A stretch of 64,000 bases of DNA. Source: Paguma larvata. Lineage: Eukaryota; Chordata; Mammalia; Carnivora; Viverridae. The notes beneath the pieces were generated by a model. That model was not told where the DNA came from, made no database searches, and saw nothing but the letters and a program-made list of their open reading frames with translations. The stretch lies in assembly GCA_030068075.1 (NCBI GenBank), contig CM057825.1, positions 78,631,123 through 78,695,122 on the forward strand, written 5' to 3'. The translations under genes and the position numbers were made by a program. Positions 10,478-21,216 of the stretch are shown one piece after another (position 1 is the first letter of the stretch; each line of letters begins with the position of its first letter).

Positions 10478-12085
10478 TGTTTTACTTTGATGTACAAGGA
10501 ATTCCCATTATACCCGTTACCCAGATTCTATAATTGTTTACATTTTGCCCCATTTGATTTATTCTGTAGGTCTATTTGTTTAAGTATATATACATTTTTT
10601 TCTGAAACCATTTGACAATAACTTGACAGTGTTTTCCTTTGCCACTAAAAGTTCTAGGGTATACTGCCCAAGAGTAAGAACATTCTCTTACATAACCCCT
10701 GCATAGTTATCACAGTCAGGAAACTTAACATTGCTAGCAGAATGTTATGGACTGAATGTCTGTGTCTCCCTGCCCCAAATTTATATGTTGAAGCCCTAAC
10801 TCCCCAGTGTGATAATATTTGGAGATGGGGCCCTTGGGAGGTAATTAGGGGCAGATAAGGTTATGCAAGTAGGGTCCTCACCCAATGGGTTTAGTGCCCT
10901 TTAAAAGACACCAGAAAGCCTTTTCTCTGCCTTCCCTCCCACCTTGTGCACAAATAAGAGATTTTATGAGCACACAGTTGGTAGACAGCTGTCTACACAC
11001 AAAAGGAGAGTTCTTGCAAGAATCTGATCATGATGGCACCCTAATCTTGGACTTCCAGGTTCTAGAACTGAGGGAAAATAAATTCTGTTGTTTAAGCTAC
11101 CAGTCAGTCTACGGTATTTTGTTATGACTGCCCAAACAGACTAAGACACTAATCTCCAGTCTATGTTCACGTTTTGTTCATTGTTCCAAAAATGTCTTAG
11201 ATGGCTGTTTTGTTTTCCTCAGTTCAGGATCCAACCTAGGATCATACATTATATTTAGTCGTCATGTTGCTGTAATCTGTATTTGGAATCTTTCCTCTGA
11301 CTTTCTCTGTGTTTCATGACCTTGGCATTTTTGGAGAGTACACGTCAATTACTCCATAGAATGCCTGATGTTTTCTCACAGTTAAATTTCAGTTATTTGC
11401 TGTGGCATGGATGTGATGGCTTGTCTTTCTCTGCATCATATCTGCAGGTATTTGAGATTGGTAGTCCCCATACTGGTGTTTACTTTGGTAGCCACCAGGT
11501 TTCTCCAGTGAAAAGTTGCTGTCTCTCTGTACCTAACACAGAATTTATTTAGAGATACTTATCTATGTGAATATCCGGGTTCTTCCAAATTTTACCCATC
11601 AGGTCTGGCATTCATTGATGATTTTCTAACTCTATCATTCTTCTACATTTGCTGCTTATGATTCTACTGTAAAGAAGAGTGACTTTGTCTTCTCTCTTTA
11701 TTTGTCTGGTTTTTTAATTTAAATAAGAATAGACTAATGAATTATTATTTTATATAATAGGGTTGCAATTATTACTATCGCTATTGTTGTTATTACATTT
11801 TGATGCTCAAATTGTTTCCAGATCTGCCCAGCAGAAGCCCATTTGGGCTGCTCCCATGTCATTTTGACATGCCTTTGCCATTCTTTGGGCACTTTCTTAG
11901 TTTCTGCTACAATAAGGTGCTCCAGGTCCACCTTGTTCTTTCCTGTTCCAGTTTTAGAATCAGTCATTTCTCCAAGAAGCCCTAACCCTGGCTCCTACTG
12001 TGCTCTTAGCTTCAGTGCAGCTTTGCTTCAAGGCATCTCAGCAGACAGAGGTATGTACATGCACACTCACACACCCTCTCCATGA
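10478..12085 (-). mobile_element. Old L1 (L1M-type) 3' UTR, interrupted
   Basis: Reading the minus strand it follows the long mammalian-wide L1M 3' UTR, including segments equivalent to 'agccc-aaatgggc' and 'gatgctcaaattg' in reverse. The 3' end is at the low-coordinate side. It is split by an LTR at 10743-11148, after which the same L1 consensus resumes. A same-family 3' UTR occurs on the plus strand at 56419-57412. The 77-codon minus frame at 11734-11967 is part of it. Confidence 0.7.
10743..11148 (+). mobile_element. MLT1-like MaLR solitary LTR
   Basis: Begins TGTTATGGACTGAATGT and ends ACTAAGACA, with the typical interior 'ccctaactccccagtgtgat', 'ggagatggggcc', 'aaaataaattctgttgttta' and 'ggtattttgttatga'. 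Length and structure fit a solo MaLR LTR inserted into the older L1. The 80-codon open frame inside it is incidental. Confidence 0.85.
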
Positions 12086-12542
12086 CACAATTAGTTTCTT
12101 CTCCATCATTCAAAGTTGAGTGTCAATGAACTCTCTAATTTTCTTTCCTATCCTCTTTTCTTTTTTCATTTCCTCTTCTGACTACCTTTCTCCCTTTCAT
12201 TTTCTTCCTTTTTTATATTTTCCATGTCTTCTTGTTTATAATCAAAATATTCTCTGAATCATCCAGACACAGAAATCATGTACATCTCTCATTTATTCAA
12301 GAAAAAAATAAAGATAGACAGGAGAGGTGCTATAGAAAGGAAGTGGCCCAGGATGAGAATGGACCTACCAAATTTCTGCAGCAGGCTGTGGCCCAAAAGA
12401 ATGAACATGTTGCTGCTGGCAACTGTCCTTTGCAGCTTCTATTGGTCTGGATACAATCACTACAGAGAAGTCAGAGCAAACAGCCCTTAATGTTAAAAGC
12501 ATCCTGGACCTAAGGCTCCCAACAGTTAAACATAACCTTACT
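12086..12542. other. Pyrimidine-rich then unassigned DNA
   Basis: A T/C-rich stretch (about 12140-12230) is followed by sequence with a 93-codon open frame at 12232-12513 that I cannot relate to any protein. Confidence 0.35.
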
Positions 12543-12568
12543 GACAACAACAATAACAACAACAACTT
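12543..12568. repeat. (CAA)n imperfect microsatellite
   Basis: CAA units with one ATA interruption, read directly. Confidence 0.8.
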
Positions 12569-13149
12569 TACAGTTTGAAGAAATTATACGTTAATTTGTT
12601 TTAAGATCCTTAAGTAAAAGTTTCGTAGATGAAGAGTACTACCAAAGAAGTACTTAGAGATTTATAACTTGACACAAAGTATTCTACTTTTACTCTCTGG
12701 CTAAAGATCTAATTTAATAGGGTGATTTGTTTTCTTTTTCATACAATAGTAGGTCCTGACCAACTGGATGCGAATATAAAATATACACATCTAGTACAAA
12801 TGTAGGACTCACAAATCGACCTTTTTGGTACAAACTCAGGGCTCACAAAACTAAACTTTCCAAATCTGGTACATTTTTCAGGAATATTTCAAAGGGTTCG
12901 TCTAGGTTGATTTGCCTGCCTTATTCTTGGCCTTATGACTTTTACTAAGTTATAGAGTTGCAGAATTCAACCCTGATGGATATATCAAAATTATGCAGTC
13001 CTACCATATCATCTTATACTCACTTCTAAAATAATTATTACGACAATTTTAAAAAGCAGAGACTATAATTTTACATCACTCTGAATGAAATTCTTTTAGT
13101 GCCTATCAAAAGGTTATAAGGCAAGTAACTTTAAAATATTCAAATCAAA
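12569..13149. other. Unassigned AT-rich DNA
   Basis: No gene or repeat identified. Confidence 0.4.
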
Positions 13150-13690
13150 CATTCATTTGATTTACTTAACGAATACTGACCATGTGCCAGGAACTGTGCA
13201 GGTGCTGTGGATACAGCACCACAGATGGTGCATGGAGAACAGACGGTAGGGGGTCATGGACAGAAGCAGAGAGACTAGTTAGGAGGCTATTACAAGAATA
13301 GCCTAAGCAAAAAGTATCTGTGACATGGACTAGAATAACAGGTAAAGTGGTGAGTTAGTTGGATTTAGATATATTTTGTTAGCTCACAGAATATGCTAAT
13401 GGATAGAATGTGGAATGCGAGAAAAAGAAAGAAGCCAAAAATTAACTTCAGGATTGTATTTGTGTTTTAGCCTGAAAAACTGGAAGAATAAAGTTCTATC
13501 AGTTTAGGGAGAATAGATTTTGGGTGAGAAAGAAGTCAAGTGTGTTTTGTGGGCATGATCATTTGAGATGAATATTCTACTTCAAAGCAGAGATGCACAA
13601 GTACTTCAAGTGAAAACGTGGAGTTCAACGCAAGGATAAGGACTAGAGTAGTCAAAAGCCTATAAATAGGATTTGATAGCATGAGTTAGG
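13150..13690 (-). mobile_element. L2 fragment with internal deletion
   Basis: Reverse-complement L2. It begins with the 3' terminal motif ('gaatactgaccatgtgccagg-actgtgca'), then skips to 'gagagactagttaggaggctatta', 'gatatattttgttag', 'gctaatggatagaatgtgg' and on to about 13690. The jump between these blocks indicates an internal deletion. Confidence 0.75.
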
Positions 13691-13699
13691 ACCCAAAGG

Positions 13700-13811
13700 T
13701 GTATTTTTAGCTGGCACTTACTGAAGTCTTACTTTCAGCAATTGTTCTGAGACCTTTACGTGCCTTGATTCATTTAGCTCACACAGCAATCCAGCCCCAC
13801 CAGATAAATAC

Positions 13812-13870
<59 letters not shown>

Positions 13871-14015
13871 TCATTTTTTACAAATGAGTAAACCAAGAGC
13901 AAAGAGAGACTATATAAAGTATCCCAAATTTCATAGTGAATAAATGTCAAAGCAAAATTTGAACCTCAGCCGTCTGAATTCACAGTCTTGCTCTTAACCA
14001 ACTAAAGGTTCAGTA
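13700..14015 (-). mobile_element. MIR SINE containing a compound microsatellite
   Basis: Reverse MIR: 'gcacttactgaa', 'attgttctgagacctttacgtgcc', 'tgattcatttagctcacacagcaa', then after the microsatellite 'caaatgagtaaaccaagagcaaagag' and 'gaacctcagccgtctgaattcacagtct'. The MIR bases that should read as the poly-ATT/ATC link are replaced by an expanded trinucleotide tract. Confidence 0.8.
13811..13873. repeat. Compound trinucleotide (CTA)9(CCA)5(TCA)7
   Basis: Uninterrupted counts read directly: nine CTA (13811-13837), five CCA (13838-13852), seven TCA (13853-13873). It sits where MIR has its short ATT/ATC-rich linker. Confidence 0.95.
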
Positions 14016-14771
14016 ATAACATATCTTGGCATTGACTAGGAGGCAAAGGGGTTTAGAATATGTGTGAACTTCCAAGATAATAGGTCACAGCAGTAATTAG
14101 TTGCTTCATTATGATTAAATTACACACTGGAGATCTGGAAGAATTTAGCAGGTTCCATAGACATCCAATTTATAGCCATAGATTAGCTTAGTCACGGGTA
14201 TTATCAAGCTTATAATGGCTAATCATTTAGATATTGTTCACACCTTGCCCTACTGCCTAGCACTTTTGTAAAATCTCACTGTTACTTAAGTCTTTCATAA
14301 TCACCTTTCATCAAGTAGCAGTGAAGAGTGCTACTATAAGGTTCATTTCATTAACCCCTTGTCTTCTAAACAGACAATTAGAGTCTATGTTCATTTCATT
14401 CTACATAAGAAAGAACTTAGGAACTTTGTGGGAATTTCAATTAACTCAATAGATAATTATTGAGCACCAAAGTGAGAGTGGTGATGTACTTAGCCCTGCA
14501 AAACTGCCTTTGCCCCAAGATTTTGTAAGCTATATACCAAATTGTGCTAATTAATTTCCCTTCTTTGATGAGGAAGTCCTTCTATATTTCCTATGCAGAG
14601 ATGACCACCTAACTTCTAGAACCCTGCTAGATATTGTTTTGGCTGTCAGAGCTGGAAGTTTGCATTGTGAGAACAGACTCTCTAGAAATGCTTTTCCAAC
14701 CCAAAGAATCATTTGAATAGAGTAACATCTACAGTAGATGCAAATGTCCTATGCTTGAGGTCAGTTTTCCG
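14016..14771. other. Unassigned DNA
   Basis: No gene or repeat recognised. Confidence 0.4.
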
Positions 14772-15315
14772 TAAACATAGCCCATGGACCAAATCACCTG
14801 TTTTGGTTTTTTTTTTTTAATTTTTTTTAATGCTTATTTATTTTATTTTATTTTTTTTTTGAGAGAAAGAGACGGAGTGTGAGCAGGGGAGGGGCAGAGA
14901 GAGGGAGACACAGAATCTGAAGCAGGCTCCAGGCTCTGAGCTGTCAGCACAGAGCCCGATGTGGGGCTCGAACCCACAGACCGTGAGATCATGACCTGAG
15001 CTGAAGTCGGCCGCTTAACCAACTGAGCCACCCAGGCGCCCCAAAATCACCTGTTTTTGTATAGCTAATGAGCTAAGAACGAGTTTTTCCATTTTTGAAT
15101 GGTCGGAAAAAATCAAAAGAGGAATAATTTTCATAACATGAAAAAATTATATGAAACTCACATTTCAGTGTCCATAAATAAAGCTTTATTGAGACATGCT
15201 CATCCACTCACATACTATTTATGGTTATTTTTGTAATTTAAAACAGTATTGGTGACAAAAAAACATATGCCCTGCAAATGCTGGTCCTTTGCAGAAAAAG
15301 TTTTCCAAACCCTGC
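14772..15315. mobile_element. hAT-type non-autonomous DNA transposon fossil, split by a SINE
   Basis: The pieces left and right of the SINE combine to resemble a widespread mammalian hAT element: 'agcccatggaccaaatcacctgttttt' on the left, then 'aaataaagctttattgagacatgc', 'tatttatggtt', and the terminal-type 'ctttgcagaaaaagtttt-ccaaaccctg'. Subfamily not determined. Confidence 0.55.
14791..15057 (-). mobile_element. Young feline CanSINE with perfect 14-bp TSD
   Basis: Full-length reverse CanSINE (14805-15042) with long T tail, purine-rich tract and a near-consensus head ending GAGCCACCCAGGCGCCCC. AAATCACCTGTTTT is repeated at 14791-14804 and 15044-15057. This low-divergence copy is the best evidence that the host is a felid. 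The 62-codon minus frame inside is SINE-derived. Confidence 0.96.
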
Positions 15316-15332
15316 TCTATATACTAGAAAAA

Positions 15333-15569
15333 AGAACCAGTCATGGGGTGTCTAGGCGGCTCAGTCAGTTAAGTGTCCAACGTTAGCTCAGGTCATGATC
15401 TCATGGTTCATGAGTTTTGAGCCCTGCATCAGGCTCTCTGCTCTCAACACAGAGCCTGCTTCGGATCCTCTGTCCCCACCTCTCTCTGTCTCTCCCCTGC
15501 TTGTGCTCTCTCTCTTTCTCAAAAATAAAGAAACAGTTAAAAAAAAAAAAAGAAAAGAGAATCAGTCAT
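15333..15569 (+). mobile_element. CanSINE with 12-bp TSD
   Basis: Head 'ggggtgtctaggcggctcagtcagttaag', then the CT-rich tract, AAAAATAAAGAAACAG and a poly(A) tail. TSD AGAACCAGTCAT (15333-15344) versus AGAATCAGTCAT (15558-15569), one mismatch. Confidence 0.93.
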
Positions 15570-15844
15570 AACATATTTTGAAATATAAAAGCTATTTATT
15601 TTTGTACTTCTGTCCTTGAAAATCATGGTTACATGTAGCAAAACTTAGTCAAAAGTAAGAGGACAACCTTTATCAATGAGCTAGAAAATAAACAGAATCT
15701 AGCTAGCATTGAAGCAAATCAACAAGTTTACATAATTTTTAAAAATTTGATAACTGTCCCCACAGATGGCCAAATCTCAGTTACTATTTGGCTGCTTTTT
15801 AATGACTTTCCACTCTTCCTTTAAGAGAGCTCATTCCTGAATGT
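15558..15844. other. Unassigned DNA between SINEs
   Basis: About 275 bases of unique AT-rich sequence after the SINE, with no feature recognised. Confidence 0.4.
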
Positions 15845-15861
15845 TTTCAATTGTCGGGATG
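15845..15861 (+). repeat. Left 17-bp direct repeat beside tRNA half
   Basis: TTTCAATTGTCGGGATG; matches 15894-15910 at 15 of 17 positions. Likely target-site duplication of the tRNA-half insertion. Confidence 0.6.
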
Positions 15862-15893
15862 GCGTTGGTGGTATAGTGGTGAGCATAGCTGCC
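15862..15893 (+). pseudogene. tRNA-Gly 5' half (retropseudogene)
   Basis: The 32 bases starting GCGTTGGTGGTATAGTGG and ending CATAGCTGCC match the 5' portion of eukaryotic tRNA-Gly (UCC type): acceptor strand, D arm with A box, and the 5' side of the anticodon stem. The match breaks off in the anticodon loop, one or two T residues later. The variable region, T arm and 3' acceptor strand are missing. It is bounded by a 17-bp near-direct repeat and abuts a CanSINE head. The pattern fits a tailless retropseudogene of a tRNA cut in the anticodon loop. It cannot encode a functional tRNA. Confidence 0.75.
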
Positions 15894-15910
15894 TTTCAGT
15901 TGTCAGGATG
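15894..15910 (+). repeat. Right 17-bp direct repeat beside tRNA half
   Basis: TTTCAGTTGTCAGGATG. Its last bases (GGATG) coincide with the start of the following CanSINE, so part may be SINE head; the match to the left copy is still 15 of 17. Confidence 0.55.
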
Positions 15911-16119
15911 CCTGGGTGGCTCAGTCAGTTAAGCATCTGACTCAGCTCAGGTTATGATCTCACAGCTCATGAGTTTGAGCCCCATGTTGGGCTTTGTGCT
16001 GACAGCTCAGAGCTTGGAGCTTGCTTCAGATTCTGTGTCTCCCTCTCTCTCTCTCTGCCCTTCCCCTGCTTGTGCTCTGTCTCTCTCTGTCTCTCAAAAA
16101 TAAATAAACATTAAAAAAA
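15906..16119 (+). mobile_element. CanSINE
   Basis: Head 'ggatgcctgggtggctcagtc', B-box region 'gagtttgagccccatgttgg', CT-rich tract, AATAAATAAACATT and short A tail. A weak 10-bp flank match, ATGTTTTCAA (15841-15850) and ATGTTTCCAA (starting about 16125), encloses both the tRNA half and the SINE. Confidence 0.92.
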
Positions 16120-16411
16120 TTTAGATGTTTCCAACGTTAAATTCCAGGGGTCTATACACATGTATCAGTGTTGAGCATTTTTTGCAGAAGAATGTGGAGA
16201 AGAAGGTTTTATGGTCTAAGGAAGAGCCCTTGGATTTAACATAAGCAAGATGATAATTTTCCAATTACAAAAGGCTTTGACTAGTCATAACATTTAAAAA
16301 TTCAACTATCTCTTGTCATCTTCACAACTTAAGTTAACAAACTGAGTGTGTTTATCTTTGGTTTGAAATGAGGAAACTGAGATCCAGACCATCATTGTTG
16401 TATAATGAAAC
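16120..16411. other. Unassigned DNA
   Basis: Unique sequence. 'aatgaggaaactgagatccagacc' near 16366-16390 recalls MIR but is too short to call. Confidence 0.35.
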
Positions 16412-16440
16412 AAACAAAAACAAAAACAAAAACAAAAAAA
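16412..16440. repeat. (CAAAAA)n simple repeat
   Basis: Tandem CAAA/CAAAAA units read directly. It explains the lysine/asparagine run in the open frame at 16368-16571. Confidence 0.85.
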
Positions 16441-17689
16441 CGTTTGGTTTAGGGTCAAAATCCCTGAACTCTTTCCCACGCAAATCTCCAAGTAACAGTG
16501 TCCCTTATATAGAAATGCAAGTGAGAACTCTTGACCAGCTAACCTCACTGAGCTGGTGTAAGATTAAATAAGTGTGTCCTGAAAACTCCATAAAAGACTT
16601 TATTTTAAAAAAAGAAGAAAAGAGAAAAAAAAGAAAATGATTTACTTAGATCAAGTAACTCTTGAATAACCAGTGGGGTACACCTGCCTTCTAGCCTTGT
16701 GTTCATCCCATAGCCAAAGCTAGTGGAGGTGAAAATGAAAACCATTTGCTATGGGAGTCCATGCCTTTGGCCATCAAATGTTTTCAGCTTAGTTAGGATG
16801 AATTTCACACCAGAAGCCCTGTGATCCACACCTGCATTGCTCTCATCTATTTCCTCCAGCAAGTAGAGAGACAAAAGCTTTACGCTGACTGTATCAAATG
16901 CCATCAATTCAAGATTTTGTTTTAAAGCATAGTTGTGAAAACCATGAGTGTCAACACAACAGTGTTCCAGATGCCACTCAATTTATGTATTTTTTAATAA
17001 ATTGCAAATTTACTCTAACTGAATAATATAATTGATAAAATCACCATATCTTTGGACTTCAATGAATTGTTTGTGTGATAGTGTTGTTCTTCATTACATG
17101 CCTGAATGAACTCATTTAGCTCAGAGTGAACAATAAGCCTAAAAAAGCACAAAGACAGTGTGCCTGAACCAGCAGGAAGCCCACATTTCAACCAGCACAG
17201 GGTCTGGCAGGTCTGCTCTTTGAGAAGAATGTTCCAAGCACTGTATCTAAGTTTCATATTTAAGAGGTGATTTAGCTTTTTGGTTTCCAGGGAGCGGTGA
17301 GAGCTGCATATCCTCATTATAAACATAAACCTGAGATAAGAAGTTTTTACATTGAGAATTTACCTGTTTTTCAAGTTATCGACACTTTTTGCCTGCATTG
17401 TTTAAAAGCCTAAGTGCATTTTCAAACTCATTTTCCCTCAGGTTGTGTATACTCTTACCTTCAAACAGCAATCACCATGTTCCTGGGAACTTCTGAGTCT
17501 CTTTCATTCTTTCCTTGGTGTCTAGTAGCAAAGGATATGCCTGACTAGCCTGACAAGCACTCTGCACAAGGCTTAGGCAGCTTCATTCCTAATGGAGAGA
17601 TAACTTCTGAGCCAGATTTGGCTGAGATAAAGGACTTGAAGAAGGGTTCATTTTTCTGGGCTCCCAAGGTTAAACAAAATGCACTCATT
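16441..17689. other. Unassigned DNA
   Basis: No repeat or gene identified. The 103-codon minus frame at 17015-17326 has no recognisable similarity. Confidence 0.4.
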
Positions 17690-17984
17690 AATTCATTTAC
17701 CAAATATCTAGTGAGTACTAGGTGTTCTGGGTTTAGGGGATAAAAAGTGACTAGAATAGACAAAGTTTCTGTTCCCATGATCCTCACTTTGGTAGGGGTA
17801 GGAGAGGAGAGACAAATAATGAACAGAGTATTTACCATAATAGGTTTCTTCATAATATCTTATGTATGATATAATATAGTGTATAAAGTGCTAGAAAGAA
17901 CACAGATGTGGTAAGAGAGCAAAGTGGTAAATGGAGTTAGAAATACTGTCTTATACAGAATGCTCTGGTCACCATTTATAATGT
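17690..17984 (-). mobile_element. L2, segment 1 of 3 of one split element
   Basis: Reverse L2 3' end: 'attcatttaccaaatatctagtgagtactagg', 'gacaaagtttctgttcccatga', 'gagacaaataatgaac', then 'aaagtgctagaaagaa'. It stops at about 17984 and the consensus resumes at 20938. Confidence 0.75.
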
Positions 17985-18190
17985 TCCCCAGTACTCCTAA
18001 TGCTCATCTTCTAGGAACACCGGAGGATTATATTTACTCATGTTTTAAAATCATTGACTTACTTTAGCCAACGAAATAGAAATAGAAATGACATGTCACT
18101 GTCGAGCTGGAGAACTTCGGAGCCACCATGCAATTCTCTAAGGTGTTCCTCCTGCTGTGGCCAAGCTTTAAGTCTCATGTTGAAAAAGTG
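17985..18190 (+). mobile_element. MaLR-type LTR, 5' half
   Basis: Resembles an MLT1-class LTR 5' part, with 'ttgacttactttagccaacgaaatagaaat' and 'gacatgtcac'. It breaks off at about 18190 in L1 5' sequence and resumes at about 20765. Confidence 0.55.
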
Positions 18191-20764
18191 GCAACTTCTA
18201 GTTTCTAGTCTGGCATGTAAAAATCTTGGAAACCATCACTTTTGTCCACATAAGAAGAAAAAAACTGAACAAACTAAAAATCAATGACTCTTCTTAGATT
18301 CTACAGAGACTTGAGGCCACAGGGCAAAGAACTGACCCCAAAGTGGAAGAGACAGGTGGATATAGCGAATTGCCACTTACTGGAGCAGAAACCTACTCGT
18401 AGAAACCTCCATCAGAACCAGTATCAAAGTAGGAAACCTAAATGGTAATTGATAGAATTGCTTGAGTATCAATATGGACAAACAACAACAACAACAACAA
18501 CGCAGGGAGTTCAGTCTTTAGACTATTCCTGCACTTTAGTGAGTTTCACCTATAGGAAGCCTATCAGGTTCTCACAGTGAAGATCAGAGAAAACTTCCTT
18601 GGTGTTTTCCAAAAGGGATAAGGAAAAGGAACCATTTTGAAATATAACCAGAGCAACCTGTTTTTATTCACAAGGCATGCCCTCAAGAGGAACTATTTTA
18701 CCAGAGCCTAATTGACTTGATTTTACCAGGACCTAACTGATCTGGAAGAAGGAGAATACCCAATTCCACCCCCTTCTAGCTTTCCCACCTCAACTAACAG
18801 GTTGAACAACTAAGAAGTACTTGTAAAGATCACATCCCAGGGGCACAGAACAGGCTCATTAAATGACTGAAACCAAAGTACAGAATTATAGAATGCTTTC
18901 CTTCCTCCCACAGCTTATCATAGCATCAGAAGGGCTCTTGTATAATATAAGTGGATACCATGGAAAGAATTGCATGCCTCAGACCATGTTTAGGAAGTCT
19001 CTAGTGAAACTGAAGACAAAAGGGGAGACAAAAACAAGGGCACCAAGAAGGAAATTTTAGACTTTGATACCTATAGCTACAGCAAACAATGATCACCACC
19101 TAACTTCTAACCAGATAAATATAAAGCCTCACACTAAATAAAGGTCTATTACAGGCATACTAAAAGACAAAGAAACAAAATGCAAAAAGACAGAGTAAGC
19201 ATCAGAACAGATAAAGACATAGCAGAGATGTGAGAATATTAGACTAGAATTTAAAACAACTATGATTAACATGCTAAGAGTTATACTGGGAAAAACGTAC
19301 AACATGCAAGAAAAGATGAGTAATGTAAGCAGAGATAAAAACTCTAAGAAAGAATCAAAAGGAAATGCTAGAAGTCCTACCTAACAAAAATGAAAAATGC
19401 CTTTGATATGCTCATCAATGGACTGCATATTTCCAAGGAAAGAGTCAGTAAACATGAATAAATGTCAATAGAAACCGACAAAACTGAAATGCAAAGAGAA
19501 AAAGTAATAAAAAGATAGAACAGAATATCCAAAAACTGTGGGACAAATACAAAAGGTATAACATATTCATGACAGGAATACTGGAAGGAGAAGAAAGAAA
19601 CAGAAGAAATATTTCAAGCAATAATGACAGATTTTCCAAAATTAATAATAGAAACTAAACCAAAGATCAAGAAATCTCAGAGAATACTAAGCAGAATATA
19701 TAGATAAAAAATAAATACTTGAGCATATCATACTCAAATTTCAGAAAAACAAAGGCAAAGACAAAATACTGAAAGAAGCCAAAGAATAAAACACCTTACC
19801 TATAGAGGAGCAAGAATAAAAATTACATCAGACTTCTTCAGAAACCATGCACACAAGAAGACAGTGAAGTGAAATATTTAAAATGTTAAAAATAAAAAAA
19901 ACCCAATCACCAACCTAGATCCAATCTGTATCCTGCAAAAGCTTCCTTCAAAAGTGAACAAGACTTTATTAGACAAACAAAAATTGAGGACATTTGTTAC
20001 CAGTAAACCTGCTTTCCAACACATGTAAAATAGAAATTCTTCAGAAAGGAGGAAAATGAGATGTAAGAAACTCAGATCTACATAAAGAAAGAAATAGTAT
20101 TGGAAAAGGAATAAATGAAGGTAAAATAATATCTTTTATTTTTCTTATTCTTTATTTATCTGATAACAGTTTTTTTTCAAAATAATAATAGCAACAATGT
20201 ATTTGGTAATATACCTTATGGAGAAGTGAAATGAATGACAGTGATTTCATAAGATATGGGAAAAATTGAAAATACTCAATTATAAGGTACTCGAAATGAT
20301 ATACAGTTATTTGAAAGTGGATTTGTATTAGTTGTGAATGTATATAGCAAACTTGAGTACTAAAAAAATGTTAAAAATAATGCAATCAATATGCTAAAAA
20401 CATATTAAAAGCTGAGAAGGCAGAAAAAGATGGAAGACCAAAAACAAAACAAAACAGAATAAAAGAATAAAAATGAAGAACAAGGACAGTGAATAGAAAA
20501 TAGGAACAAATATGGGAGGTATTGATCCAACTGTATCAATAATTGCTTTGGCCATCAATGATCTAAATATAACAATTAAAAAACAGAGACTGACATATCA
20601 GATAAAAAGCCCTATGAGACCCAACTATATAGTATCTGCAAGAAAGCCACTTTAAATATAAAGACACAAACATATTAAATGAAAAGGGATGGGGGGAGTA
20701 AAGGGATAGAGAGACATATATTATGCTAATACTAATCAAAAGAAAGCTGAAATAGTGTCATTAC
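18190..20764 (+). mobile_element. Old L1 (L1M/HAL1-like): 5' UTR, ORF1 region, start of ORF2; 3' end missing
   Basis: Sense L1. It has a 5' UTR ('gcatgtaaaaatcttggaaaccatcac', 'aagaactgaccccaaagtgg', 'ggaaccattttgaaatata'), a decayed ORF1 region ('aggagcaagaataaaaattac-tcagacttctt', 'ttcttcagaaaggaggaaaatga') and the beginning of ORF2 ('agacccaactatatagtatctgcaagaaagcc'). It ends at about 20760 without 3' UTR or poly(A). Multiple stops are present and no coding capacity remains. A (CAA)n run lies at 18481-18501. Confidence 0.75.
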
Positions 20765-20937
20765 AAAATGTTGTAATCTCCATCTGCCTGGATCCCTCAT
20801 GCCTATGATGATAAAACTCTTCCTAATCTAGATTAGACATATAGGTAAATGAAAAGCAAACTTTTTTTCATTTTAAGTCATTGAATTTGGGGATTGTTTG
20901 TTAGCACAGCAAAACCTAGCCTATCCTGACTAATCTA
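20765..20937 (+). mobile_element. MaLR-type LTR, 3' half
   Basis: Continues the LTR left at 18190: 'atctccatctgcctggatccct', 'aagtcattgaatttggggattgtttgtta' and the terminal 'aaaacctagcctatcctgactaat'. The two halves abut in the consensus, so the L1 between them was inserted later. Confidence 0.65.
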
Positions 20938-21210
20938 GGTAACCAGGAAAGAACTCTGATAGGACACTGAATGATGAGTGACAGGAGATCTGTGAATTTT
21001 CTGGGGCAGGAATCTCCAAGAAGGGGGAATAAGAACAGAGGCCCTAAGGCAGGAGCATGCCAGAGTGTTCTGGGAACAGTTAAAGAGAACAGTGTGGCAG
21101 CAGAAAGTGAAGAAGGGACAGAATAGAAGATGAGAATACACAGAGTTAGAGCCAAACATAATAAAATCCAAAATCCTTACTCATTTTATATTTTCTTCAG
21201 TGAGAGATGG
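20938..21210 (-). mobile_element. L2, segment 2 of 3
   Basis: Reverse L2 resuming from 17984: 'ggacactgaatgatgag', 'agaacagaggccctaaggcaggagcatgcc', 'gtgttctgggaacag', 'agtgtggcagcag'. Open minus frames at 20916-21171 come from the L2 strand. Confidence 0.75.
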
Positions 21211-21216
21211 AAAGTA

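Noticed and set aside
11734..11967. 77-codon minus frame ending in a hydrophobic segment
   Set aside because: Lies within an L1M 3' UTR on the minus strand; the hydrophobic end comes from an AT-rich ATT repeat.
13811..13873. CRISPR-like or coding repeat array
   Set aside because: Simple trinucleotide microsatellite with no spacers, inside a MIR SINE in a vertebrate genome.
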